Source: Thermoleophilia bacterium
GTDB lineage: Bacteria; Actinomycetota; Thermoleophilia; Gaiellales; JAICJC01
Reading direction: 5' to 3'
Assembly (NCBI GenBank): GCA_025928435.1
Contig: JAICJM010000011.1
Location: forward strand, 1-41,830
DNA: 41,830 nucleotides
Shown: positions 30,154 to 37,452 of the stretch, one piece after another
Layout of the letters: every line of letters begins with the position of its first letter
Numbering within the stretch: position 1 is the first letter of the stretch
Made by a program: the position numbers and the translations under genes
Notes under the pieces: generated by a model
Told to the model about the DNA's origin: nothing
Database searches by the model: none
What the model saw: only the letters and a program-made list of their open reading frames with translations

Positions 30154-31443
30154 TCAGCGATGCAGGGGGCCGCGGACGAACACGTCGCGGACGGCGTTGG
30201 TGTCGCCCGCGACGAGGTTGCTCGCAGGCGACCCGAAGGCAGACCAGCGGCCGTCGAGGGAGAGGGCGGCGAAGCGGGCCGGGCCGTTGGCCGACGCCCC
30301 CGATGGCGAGACGTCGAGGCGGATAGTTCGGCCGTGCACACGGTCGCGAAGGAAGAGATCGGTCATGCGGTTCCGATCGCCGCGAACGAGATCGCTGGCG
30401 CTCGACTCGAACAGGCAGTAGCGGCCGCGGCTCGAGATCCCGACGCCGACGCTGGGGCGGTTCCCCTGTCGCCCGCCCGACGACACGCTGACGCGATGGG
30501 TGGCGTCCGTCTCCTGGTCGCGTACGAAGACGTCGCGGACGTGGTTCGTGTCGCCCGGAACGAGTGCGCCGCTGCTCGAGAAGAGGACGAAGCGGCCCTG
30601 GGGCGAGATGCCGTTCGCAAGAGCGAAGGCGTGTCTCGTCACGATCCTTGTCCGATGACCGCGGACATCGCGCACGAACACCCCACCGGCCACCTTGGTC
30701 GTCGCGTTCGGTGCCTCGTTCGCCCCGACCTTGTGGAACTCGACGAAGCGGCCGCCCGACGAGATCCCGCCGAGGTAGGAGTTGGCATCGACCTCGTCGA
30801 CGACGACCGTCGGCGGCAGCACCGACGCGACCACGCAGCGCCGGGTGATGCGGCGGCAGCGGACGACATCGCTGAGGCCGCCGGTGTCGTAGGCGTAGAA
30901 GCGGGCGCCGGCGGTGAGCTGCAGGTGTCCCGGCATCGGGCCTCCCGCGAACGGCACCAGCATCCGGGTCGTGTGCATTTGGCGGTCGCGGATGTAGACG
31001 TCCGGGCAGGGCTCGGGCGTGCAGGGCGAATCGTCGTTTCCCGGCGCCAGGTTCGTCGCGTCCGACGTGAACGTGACGAAGCGGCCCGAGGGCGAGACGG
31101 CCAGCCCCTGGGCGCTGCTGGCGTCGTCCGCCTGCGTGCCGCCGGACGAGATGGTGACGCGCGTCGTCGTGTTCGAATGCAGGTCGCGGAGGAAGACGTC
31201 GGCGACCGCATTCGTGTCGCCGCCGACGAGGTTCGACGCGTCGGAGACGAATGCGACGAAGCGGCCTTCGGCCGAGATCGCGATGCCGCCCTGGCCGCTG
31301 CCGGCGTTCCCCTGGACACCCCCCGACGAGACGCTGGCCGTGATGGTGTGTGCCGTCGCGCCGAATGCGCCCGTGGGAAAAAGGACAAGCGCGCACGCGG
31401 CGACTGCTGCTCGGATGGGGAGGTTCAAGCGATATGTCACCAT
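30154..31443 (-). CDS. Secreted PD40/TolB-like beta-propeller protein
   Basis: Exported protein of 429 residues. Signal peptide (MVTYRLNLPIRAAVAACALVLFPTGAFG), then seven to eight repeats of about 50 residues with the pattern SSxGRFVxFxSxASNLVxGDTNxxxDVFVRD (for example ISAEGRFVAFVSDASNLVGGD and LSLDGRWSAFGSPASNLVAGD), as in WD40-like PD40 propellers related to TolB. One blade carries a CRRITRRC segment and another CTPEPC that may form disulfides. Function unknown, probably surface binding. ATG 31443 precedes the signal peptide. The start lies 44 bp from the divergent homocysteine methyltransferase-like gene. Confidence 0.82.
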   Translation of the reverse strand: MVTYRLNLPIRAAVAACALVLFPTGAFGATAHTITASVSSGGVQGNAGSGQGGIAISAEGRFVAFVSDASNLVGGDTNAVADVFLRDLHSNTTTRVTISSGGTQADDASSAQGLAVSPSGRFVTFTSDATNLAPGNDDSPCTPEPCPDVYIRDRQMHTTRMLVPFAGGPMPGHLQLTAGARFYAYDTGGLSDVVRCRRITRRCVVASVLPPTVVVDEVDANSYLGGISSGGRFVEFHKVGANEAPNATTKVAGGVFVRDVRGHRTRIVTRHAFALANGISPQGRFVLFSSSGALVPGDTNHVRDVFVRDQETDATHRVSVSSGGRQGNRPSVGVGISSRGRYCLFESSASDLVRGDRNRMTDLFLRDRVHGRTIRLDVSPSGASANGPARFAALSLDGRWSAFGSPASNLVAGDTNAVRDVFVRGPLHR

Positions 31444-31487
31444 CGCCACGATATCAACCTGGCGGCGCGGTCGGTAGTCTGCGCGCA

Positions 31488-32513
31488 ATGGCCGAGCGAG
31501 GACTCATGGAGCGGCTACGCGACGGCGTCGTCCTCGGCGCCGAGGGGTACCTGTTCGAGCTCGAGCGGCGCGGCTATCTGAAGAGCGGGCCGTACGTGCC
31601 CGAGGTCGTGCTCGACCGGCCCGAGGCCGTGGCCGAGCTCCATCGCGAGTTCCTGCGCGCCGGGGCCGAGGTGATGGTCGCGTTCACCTACTACGGCCAC
31701 GAGGAGAAGCTGCGGGCCGTCGGCCGCGCCGGCGATGTCGAGGCGCTCAACCGGCAGGCGCTACGGCTCGCCCGCGAGGCGGCCGCCGAGGGCGACGCGC
31801 TCGTCGCCGGGAACATCTGCAACACGTGGGCGTACGACCCGGCAGATCCGGAGGCGAGCGGCGAGCGGGTGCGGCGCATGTACCGCGACCAGGTTCGCTG
31901 GGCGGTCGAGGAGGGGGCGGACTTCATCCTCTCCGAGACGAACGACTACGTCGGCGAGGCGCTGATCGGCCTCGAGGTGATCCGCGAGCACGGCCTGCCC
32001 GCGGTCGTGACCTTCGCCTCGTCGGAGGACGCGACCATCGACGGCCACTCGTTCGAGGACGCCTGCAGGCGGCTCGAGGACGCGGGCGCGGAGGTGGTCG
32101 GGCTCAACTGCTCGCGTGGGCCGGCGACGCTCCTGCCGCTGCTCGAGCGCGTCCGCGCCACCGTGTCGTGCCCCGTCGCCGCCCAGCCGGTGCCGTACCG
32201 AACGACCGCGGAGCAGCCCACCTTCCAGTCGCTGCGCGACGGCGACGGCGGGCGCGCGTTCCCGATCGCGCTCGACCCCTTCACCTGCACCCGCTTCGAG
32301 ATGGCCCACTTCGCGTCGGCCGCCCGTGACCTGGGCGTCGGCTACATCGGTATCTGCTGCGGCGGGGCGCCGCACCACGTGCGGGCGATGGCCGAGGCGC
32401 TCGGCCGCACCGTGCCGGCCAGCCGCTACTCGCCCGATCTCTCGCTGCACCCCGTGCTGGGCGACGCCGCCGAGGCGGCCGCCGAGCGCTACGGCAGCTG
32501 GCGCGACACTTAG
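31488..32513 (+). CDS. Homocysteine S-methyltransferase family protein (BHMT-like)
   Basis: TIM-barrel methyltransferase of 341 residues with the zinc-binding cysteines of the pfam02574 family: one in GLNCSRGP and two in IGICCGGAPHHV. Other blocks are DGVVLGAEGYLFELERRGYL, AEVMVAFTYYGHEEKL, VAGNICNTWAYDP and DFILSETNDYVGEA. Family members move a methyl group from betaine, S-methylmethionine or similar donors to homocysteine, making methionine; the donor here is not evident. ATG at 31488 with TAGTCT 7 nt upstream (leaderless). A hairpin at 32524-32541 terminates it against the convergent DUF6458 gene. Confidence 0.86.
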   Translation: MAERGLMERLRDGVVLGAEGYLFELERRGYLKSGPYVPEVVLDRPEAVAELHREFLRAGAEVMVAFTYYGHEEKLRAVGRAGDVEALNRQALRLAREAAAEGDALVAGNICNTWAYDPADPEASGERVRRMYRDQVRWAVEEGADFILSETNDYVGEALIGLEVIREHGLPAVVTFASSEDATIDGHSFEDACRRLEDAGAEVVGLNCSRGPATLLPLLERVRATVSCPVAAQPVPYRTTAEQPTFQSLRDGDGGRAFPIALDPFTCTRFEMAHFASAARDLGVGYIGICCGGAPHHVRAMAEALGRTVPASRYSPDLSLHPVLGDAAEAAAERYGSWRDT

Positions 32514-32523
32514 CTCAGGCATT

Positions 32524-32541
32524 CCGGGGTCGACGCCCCGG
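32524..32541. terminator. Hairpin between convergent genes
   Basis: CCGGGG-6-CCCCGG, 10 bp beyond the stop of the methyltransferase-like gene and 5 bp before the end of the DUF6458 gene. Short T-poor stem typical of bidirectional GC-rich terminators. Confidence 0.5.
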
Positions 32542-32546
32542 CCTCG

Positions 32547-32795
32547 CTATGGCGTCGAGCGCGGCTCCCGCGGCGGCCCGGCGTCGTACCGGTCCGCAGC
32601 CGCGTAGCGGTCGCGCCGGCTCAGGGTCGTCATCCAGATGAGGGAGATGACGAGGCCGACGATGCCGACGGCCATGAGGATGTCTCCGACGATGTGCCAG
32701 TTGACCGACGCGCCGGCGAAGCTCGAGCGCAGGCTGACGGCGAACCGCAGGATGGCGCCCACCGCGATCAGGACGATTGATGCTCCGGTGCTCAC
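32547..32795 (-). CDS. DUF6458 family membrane protein
   Basis: An 82-residue protein with the two-helix pattern of the actinobacterial DUF6458 family: STGASIVLIAVGAILRFAV (first helix, a few residues in), an extracellular FAGASVNWHIVGDILM segment, then VGIVGLVISLIWMTTLSRRDR and a hydrophilic tail. No function is known for the family. The GTG at 32795 has a perfect AAGGAGG ribosome site 5 nt upstream. Alone between two convergent/divergent neighbours. Confidence 0.8.
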   Translation of the reverse strand: MSTGASIVLIAVGAILRFAVSLRSSFAGASVNWHIVGDILMAVGIVGLVISLIWMTTLSRRDRYAAADRYDAGPPREPRSTP

Positions 32796-32906
32796 ATGTG
32801 CCTCCTTACGTTGAACGTGCCACAAGTCGGGTACCCCTCGCAGCGCTCGCGCAAACGGCCGCGAAGTGCGCCGCCGCTCGCCGTCGCGTTCTAACCTGCG
32901 CCTGAC

Positions 32907-33149
32907 GTGAGGGGACGCGGGGAGGCGGGATCCGGCACGATCGCAGGCGCGCTGTCGCGCCGCGCGGCCGCATGGGTCGAGGGCCACCTCCGCATCATCG
33001 TCGGCTGCGTGGTGATCTTCGGGATCGGCATCGGCTTCGGGATCGCCTTCGGCGCGGCCGGCTCCGGCGGCCATGCTCACTCGACAACCGTCGTGGCGGT
33101 CGACCGGAGCACGACCGTCGGCATCGGCGGCGGCTCGTCATCGCCGTAA
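32907..33149 (+). CDS. Small single-helix membrane protein, 80 aa
   Basis: Basic N-terminus (RGRGEAGSGTIAGALSRRAAAW), one strongly hydrophobic Gly/Ile-rich helix (about 29-51, IIVGCVVIFGIGIGFGIAFGAAG), then a short outside tail rich in Thr, Ser and Gly. Not recognised. GTG start; a TAACCT -10 candidate (32892-32897) ends 9 nt upstream, so the leader would be only 2-3 nt. Confidence 0.55.
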   Translation: MRGRGEAGSGTIAGALSRRAAAWVEGHLRIIVGCVVIFGIGIGFGIAFGAAGSGGHAHSTTVVAVDRSTTVGIGGGSSSP

Positions 33150-33214
33150 CAATCCCCTGCATCTCCCCAATATGGGGGGTGCCCGCGCCGGACGGCCCGT
33201 CTACGGTTGGGGGC

Positions 33215-33580
33215 ATGCCCGAGCTGATGCTCCCGCGCCTGATCGAGCGGGCCGCGACCGACGTCGACGGCAGCCTCACCGGCGTTGTCCGCACCCTGAT
33301 CGCCGACCCGGCCACGGACGCCGAGCGGGCCGGCGAGCGCCTGCTCGTCTTCGGCGCGCCGGCGGGCGGAGAGCTGGCCTCACGCCGCTTCCACATCGTC
33401 GGCGAGCGGTCGGGACGCGAATACCTCTCGTTCACGCTCGCGCTCGAGGACGGCCCCGAGTCGCTGCTCGAGGCGTTCGGCCTCCAGCTCCAGATCGCCC
33501 TGAACGGCATGGACGAGAGCTCCTGCGAGGAGCTCGACTGCTTCCGCGAGCTGCTCGCGGCCGCCCGCTCCGAGACGTAG
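33215..33580 (+). CDS. Hypothetical protein, 121 aa
   Basis: Soluble mixed alpha/beta protein starting MPELMLPRLIERAATDVDG with a middle section (ERLLVFGAPAGGELASRRFHIVGE, REYLSFTLALEDGPESLLEAFGLQLQIALNGMD) and ending near SSCEELDCFRELLAAARSET with two cysteines. No domain recognised. ATG is 7 nt from TACGGT (leaderless). Its stop codon TAG forms the first three bases of the -10 box of the next gene. Confidence 0.6.
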   Translation: MPELMLPRLIERAATDVDGSLTGVVRTLIADPATDAERAGERLLVFGAPAGGELASRRFHIVGERSGREYLSFTLALEDGPESLLEAFGLQLQIALNGMDESSCEELDCFRELLAAARSET

Positions 33581-33589
33581 TCTCGCCGG

Positions 33590-33904
33590 GTGGCGCGGCC
33601 ACTCCTCTTCCTTGATGTCGACGGGGTCCCGAACCCGTACCCGGACACGCCGGCCGGATACGCCGAGTACCGGTTCTTCCCGGAGGACGGTGAGCCCGTA
33701 CGCCTCTGCGCAGGGCACGCGGCCTGGCTGCGGGAGCTGGGCGAGGGGCTCGAGATCGTGCGGGCGTCGTCGTGGGGCGAGAAGGCCAACGACCTGATCG
33801 GCGCGACCTTCCGGCTGCCCGCCTTTCCGGCGATCGCGCTTCCGCGGCCGCCCTTCGACCCCCGTGACAAGGTGCCGGCGATGGCCGCGCACGCAGGGGA
33901 GTGA
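33590..33904 (+). CDS. HAD-fold hydrolase-like protein, interrupted by an in-frame TGA
   Basis: The frame begins MARPLLFLDVDGVPNPYPDT, the DxDG motif I of HAD phosphatase-like proteins of the small actinobacterial HAD (HAD_SAK_2-like) group, and continues with LRELGEGLEIVRASSWGEKANDLIG (motif II, Ser/Thr) and GEKANDL. It stops at TGA (33902-33904, codon 105), just before the WLDD motif IV that homologues carry; the same frame continues cleanly to 34060 and encodes that motif. As it stands the product lacks the acidic residues needed for metal binding. GTG start, with TAGTCT 6 nt upstream. Either a single C-to-T mutation of an Arg codon, a sequencing error, or stop-codon readthrough. Confidence 0.65.
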   Translation: MARPLLFLDVDGVPNPYPDTPAGYAEYRFFPEDGEPVRLCAGHAAWLRELGEGLEIVRASSWGEKANDLIGATFRLPAFPAIALPRPPFDPRDKVPAMAAHAGE

Positions 33905-34060
33905 GCGGCCGCGTGGCTCGACGACATCGTCACGGATGAGGGCCGGGCATGGGCGGCGGGCCGATCCGCGCCGACGCTGGTCGTGGAGGTGTCGGCCGCC
34001 TCCGGCCTCACGCGCGAGCACGTCGACCGGGTGAAGAGCTGGGCCGGCTCGCTCGGCTGA
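33902..34060 (+). pseudogene. Rest of the HAD gene after the in-frame TGA
   Basis: From codon 106 the same frame reads AAAWLDDIVTDEGRAWAAGRSAPTLVVEVSAASGLTREHV... to a TGA at 34058-34060 (156 codons overall). AWLDD is the expected motif IV of the HAD fold and the last part has the normal hydrophobic pattern of the C-terminal helix. No new start codon or ribosome site of quality precedes it, so it would be translated only by readthrough. No convincing SECIS-type stem-loop is seen directly after the TGA, and relatives have Arg at this position. Confidence 0.55.
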
Positions 34061-34206
34061 GACCCCTCCTCCGCGCCCGCCCGGTGGTGGACGTCCAGCC
34101 AGGCGGGCGCATGTCAGGGAGGCACCCCCATCGCGGCGCGCGTGAGGATGTACTCCACTTTGACCGTACCCCGGTCGCCGGGCAACCCCTGCGTTGGAGG
34201 GTCGTC

Positions 34207-34225
34207 GGGGGGAGTTTTGCCCCCC
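34207..34225. promoter_or_regulatory. GGGGGG-7-CCCCCC hairpin upstream of the CocE-type gene
   Basis: Six G and six C around AGTTTTG, 40 bp before the start of the hydrolase gene and inside a 204-bp gap. It could terminate the HAD transcript. The rest of the gap (34061-34264) shows no gene. Confidence 0.4.
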
Positions 34226-34251
34226 ACCGGCGAGTGCCCGGCGGCGGTCGG

Positions 34252-34257
34252 GTTAAA
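34252..34257 (+). promoter_or_regulatory. -10-like box of the CocE-type hydrolase gene
   Basis: TTAAAT, a local AT-rich patch in GC-rich DNA, ends 7 nt before the ATG at 34265; no Shine-Dalgarno is seen. Confidence 0.4.
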
Positions 34258-34264
34258 TGGGCCG

Positions 34265-36280
34265 ATGCATGTCATCACCGACTTCCCGCACCAGGTGCGG
34301 ATCATCGAGACGGAGTGGATCACGATGTCCGACGGCACCCGGCTGGCCGCCCGGATCTGGCTGCCGGAGGACGCCGCCGAGCACCCCGTCCCGGCCATCT
34401 TCGAGTTCCTGCCCTACCGCCTGAACGACGGGACGGCGGTGCGCGACTCGCGCCACTTCCCCTACCTGGCGGGGCACGGATTCGCGTGCGTCCGGACCGA
34501 CATCCGCGGCTCGGGCGAGTCGGAGGGGATCCTCGAGGACGAGTACCTGCCGCAGGAGCAGCTGGACGCCTGCGAGGTGATCGCGTGGATCGCCGAGCAG
34601 CCGTGGTGCACCGGCGCGGTCGGGATGATCGGGATCTCGTGGAGCGGGTTCAACGCGCTCCAGATCGCCGCCCGCCGGCCCCCGGCGCTGAAGGCGATCG
34701 TGACCCTGTGCTCGACCGACGACCGCTATGCGGACGACGTCCACTACGACGGCGGCTGCGTCGGCTCGGACATGCTCCAGTGGGCGTCCTCGATGCTGGG
34801 CTGGAACGGGTGGCCGCCCGACCCGGCCATCGTCGGCGACCGGTGGCGGGAGATGTGGCTCGAGCGGCTGCGCGAGGCGCCGCCGATGATCGAGCCGTGG
34901 CTCGCCCACCAGCGCCGGGACGCCTACTGGAAGCAGGGCTCGGTGTGCGAGGACTTCTCCGCGATCGAGGCGGCCGTGTACGCGGTCGGTGGCTGGTCGG
35001 ACGGGTACACGAACGCGATCCCGCGCCTGCTCCAGGGCCTGCCCGGGCCGCGCAAGGGCCTGATCGGCCCGTGGACGCACGCGTGGCCGCAGGCGGGGCC
35101 GCCCGAGCCGACGATCGGCTTCCTTCAGGAGGTGCGGCGCTGGTTCGACCACTGGCTCGGCGGGGTCGAGACGGGGATCATGGACGAGCCGATGCTGCGC
35201 GCCTGGATGCACGACTCGTTCCGGCCGCAGGTCTGCTACACGGAGCGGCCGGGGCGGTGGGTGGCCGAGCCCGGCTGGCCCGCCCCCGGGGTCGTGCCGC
35301 GCCGGCTCCACCTGAACGCGGACGGCCTGGGCGAGGCGGCCGGAGCCGAGGCGGAGATCGACATCCGCGGCGCCCAGACAGCCGGGCTCGACGCCGGCTC
35401 GTGGTGCCCGTACGGCGAGCCCGCCGACTGGCCCGGCGACCAGCGCCAGATGGACGGCATGAGCCTCACCTTCACGTCGGAGCCCCTGCCCGGGCCGCTC
35501 GAGATCCTGGGCTTCCCCGACGTCGAGCTCACGCTCGCCTCCGACCGGCGCAACGCGCTCGTGTGCGTGCGCCTGTGCGAGGTGTTCCCCGACGGGACGT
35601 CCGCGCTCGTCACGCGCGCCCTCCTGAACCTGACCCATCGCGAGAGCGACGAGCACCCGGCCCCGCTCGTGCCCGGCGAGCGCTTCCGGGCGACCGTGCG
35701 GCTGGACGCGACTGGGCACGCCTTCGCCGCCGGCAGCCGGCTCCGGGTGGGGATCTCGCCGACCTACTGGCCGTGGGCGTGGCCGTCGCCCGAGCCGGTG
35801 ACGCTGACCGTCGTCGCGGGGGCGAGCTCGCTCGTCCTGCCGGTGCGCGCGCCGCAGCCGGGCGACGCCGAGCTGCCGGCGTTCGGCGAGCCCGAGGAGT
35901 CGGCGCCGCTCCCCGTCGAGGTGGTCCACGGCGGCCCGGCGGGACGGACGCTGCGCCGCGACCTCTCGACGGGCCGGGTGGAGCTCGTCTACGACTGGGA
36001 CGTCGGCGGGCGCAGCCGGCTGCCGAACGGCCTCGAGGTGGAGGACTCCAACCGCACCACGTTCTCGATCGTCGAGGGCGATCCGCTGTCGGCCCGGGTG
36101 GACTGCCGCACCGTCGGCTCGGTCGGGCGCGGCGACTGGCGGGTGCGCAGCGAGAGCGACAGCGTCATGACCTGCGACGCCGAGACGTTCCACGTCACCG
36201 TGGTCGTGCGCGCGTACGAGGGCGAGGCGTGCGCCTTCACGAAGACCTGGACGTACGCGTTCCCGCGCGACCTCGTCTGA
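34265..36280 (+). CDS. CocE/NonD family serine hydrolase (X-Pro peptidase/ester hydrolase type)
   Basis: Alpha/beta hydrolase of 671 residues, typical length for the CocE/NonD family. The N-terminal catalytic domain has TMSDGTRLAARIWLPE, the oxyanion-loop FLPYRLNDGTAVRD, RTDIRGSGESEG and the nucleophile Ser125 in GMIGISWSGFNAL; the catalytic His is likely in LIGPWTHAWP. A cap domain (about 200-300) and a C-terminal jelly-roll domain (PLEILGFPDVELTLASD onward) follow. Family members cleave X-Pro dipeptides, alpha-amino esters or other esters and amides; the substrate is unknown here. The long frame upstream (from 34142) lacks coding character; ATG 34265 is leaderless. Confidence 0.88.
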   Translation: MHVITDFPHQVRIIETEWITMSDGTRLAARIWLPEDAAEHPVPAIFEFLPYRLNDGTAVRDSRHFPYLAGHGFACVRTDIRGSGESEGILEDEYLPQEQLDACEVIAWIAEQPWCTGAVGMIGISWSGFNALQIAARRPPALKAIVTLCSTDDRYADDVHYDGGCVGSDMLQWASSMLGWNGWPPDPAIVGDRWREMWLERLREAPPMIEPWLAHQRRDAYWKQGSVCEDFSAIEAAVYAVGGWSDGYTNAIPRLLQGLPGPRKGLIGPWTHAWPQAGPPEPTIGFLQEVRRWFDHWLGGVETGIMDEPMLRAWMHDSFRPQVCYTERPGRWVAEPGWPAPGVVPRRLHLNADGLGEAAGAEAEIDIRGAQTAGLDAGSWCPYGEPADWPGDQRQMDGMSLTFTSEPLPGPLEILGFPDVELTLASDRRNALVCVRLCEVFPDGTSALVTRALLNLTHRESDEHPAPLVPGERFRATVRLDATGHAFAAGSRLRVGISPTYWPWAWPSPEPVTLTVVAGASSLVLPVRAPQPGDAELPAFGEPEESAPLPVEVVHGGPAGRTLRRDLSTGRVELVYDWDVGGRSRLPNGLEVEDSNRTTFSIVEGDPLSARVDCRTVGSVGRGDWRVRSESDSVMTCDAETFHVTVVVRAYEGEACAFTKTWTYAFPRDLV

Positions 36281-36330
36281 CGTCGCGGTTTACAAACATC
36301 TCGCGAGGGGTGTTCCTCATCTAGCACCCG

Positions 36331-36336
36331 TAAACT
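36331..36336 (+). promoter_or_regulatory. -10 box of the glycosyltransferase gene
   Basis: TAAACT ends 6 nt before the ATG at 36343. The -35 region is poor. Leaderless transcript. Confidence 0.5.
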
Positions 36337-36342
36337 TGGCGC

Positions 36343-37395
36343 ATGCGGATCCTGCTAGTGAGCAACATGTACCCGAGCTCCGAGCGGCCCGACTACGGGG
36401 TGTTCGTCGCACGGCTGGCGGATGCGCTGCGCGAGCGCGGCAACGACGTGCGCGACGTCGTGCTGCACGCCGGGGGCCGCGGCCCGATCTCGACCCCGCG
36501 CGCCTACGCTGGCCTCACCCGGCAGGCCCGTGCGGCGGCGGCCGAGCACAAACCGGACGTCGTCTACGCGCACTTCCTGGTGCCGACCGGCCTGGTCGCG
36601 ATCGCGACCGGCGTCCCGTACGTGATCACCGCCCACGGCGCGGACGTCCGCAACATGCGCCGCAGCCCCGTCGTGGCCGCCCTGACGAAGCAGGTGCTGC
36701 GCCGCTCGGCGGCCGTCATCTGCGTCTCCGAGTACGTCGCTGCGCAGCTCTCGGCGCCGGAAGGCGTGACGGTCGAGGTGATCGACTGTGGCGTCGACAC
36801 CGAGCGGCTGCGGCCGCTGCCGCGGGCCGAGGACGTGAACGGCAAGGGCCCGCGCTTCCTCTATATCGGCTCGCTCACGCGCCGCAAGAACGTCGAGCGG
36901 CTGCAGCAGGCGTTCGCGAAGCTGGGCGGGGGGACGCTCACGATCGTGGGCGGCGGCCCGCTCGAGGAGCAGCTGCGCGCGACGGCGCCGGTCGGGACAC
37001 GGTTCGCGGGCGTGCTCACGCCCGACGGCGTCGCGGCGGAGATCGCGAAGGCCGACGTCGTCTGCCTGCCGAGCCTGGAGGAGCCGCAGGGCCAGGCGAT
37101 GCTCGAGGCGCTCGCCTGCGGGCGGCCCGTGGTCGCGACTCGCATCGGCGGCCCGGCCGAGGTGGTGACCCCCCGCATCGGGGCGCTCGTCGACCCGCTC
37201 GACGTCGACTCGATCGCGGCCGGCATGCTCGCGGCCGCCGCGCTCGCGGTGCCGTCGCAGGAGGCGGTGCGGGTCGCGGCCGAGCACGCCCTTCCGATCC
37301 AGGCCGAGAAGGTCGAGGCCGTCCTCGCCCGCGCCGCGAACGGCACCCCCCGAACCGGGGTCAGACCCCGAAGCGGGGCTGTTGCCGATCCGTAA
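36343..37395 (+). CDS. GT4-family glycosyltransferase
   Basis: GT-B glycosyltransferase of 350 residues that moves a sugar from a nucleotide donor to an acceptor such as a cell-envelope lipid or polysaccharide. N-terminal acceptor domain: ILLVSNMYPSSERPDYGVFVARLADALRERGNDV, then YVITAHGADVRNM. C-terminal donor domain: FLYIGSLTRRKNVERLQQAF, LTIVGGGPLEEQLR, and the EX7E-type SLEEPQGQAMLEALACGRPVVATRIGG. The last 18 codons (NGTPRTGVRPRSGAVADP) are encoded by a copy of the dispersed GGGGTC-A-GACCCC palindrome and its flank, so the tail was probably added by repeat insertion. No sugar-synthesis genes are nearby. Confidence 0.9.
   Translation: MRILLVSNMYPSSERPDYGVFVARLADALRERGNDVRDVVLHAGGRGPISTPRAYAGLTRQARAAAAEHKPDVVYAHFLVPTGLVAIATGVPYVITAHGADVRNMRRSPVVAALTKQVLRRSAAVICVSEYVAAQLSAPEGVTVEVIDCGVDTERLRPLPRAEDVNGKGPRFLYIGSLTRRKNVERLQQAFAKLGGGTLTIVGGGPLEEQLRATAPVGTRFAGVLTPDGVAAEIAKADVVCLPSLEEPQGQAMLEALACGRPVVATRIGGPAEVVTPRIGALVDPLDVDSIAAGMLAAAALAVPSQEAVRVAAEHALPIQAEKVEAVLARAANGTPRTGVRPRSGAVADP
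37357..37369. repeat. Dispersed 13-bp palindrome, copy 2, inside the glycosyltransferase 3' end
   Basis: GGGGTC-A-GACCCC exactly as at 7153-7165, followed by GAAGCGGGG, which recalls the arm of the 22419-22439 palindrome. It lies within the last codons of the glycosyltransferase. Confidence 0.6.
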
Positions 37396-37440
37396 CCGAT
37401 CCGTGACACATCGCGGCCCATGGGGACGCCCGCGGGCGGC

Positions 37441-37446
37441 TATCGT
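37441..37446 (+). promoter_or_regulatory. -10 box of the thioredoxin-fold gene
   Basis: TATCGT ends 6 nt before the GTG at 37453, with no Shine-Dalgarno. Leaderless transcript. Confidence 0.45.
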
Positions 37447-37452
37447 GTCAGC

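Noticed and set aside
33902..33940. SECIS element for selenocysteine after the HAD TGA
   Set aside because: Only a four-pair GAGC/GCTC stem can be drawn, and homologues have Arg rather than Cys at this codon.
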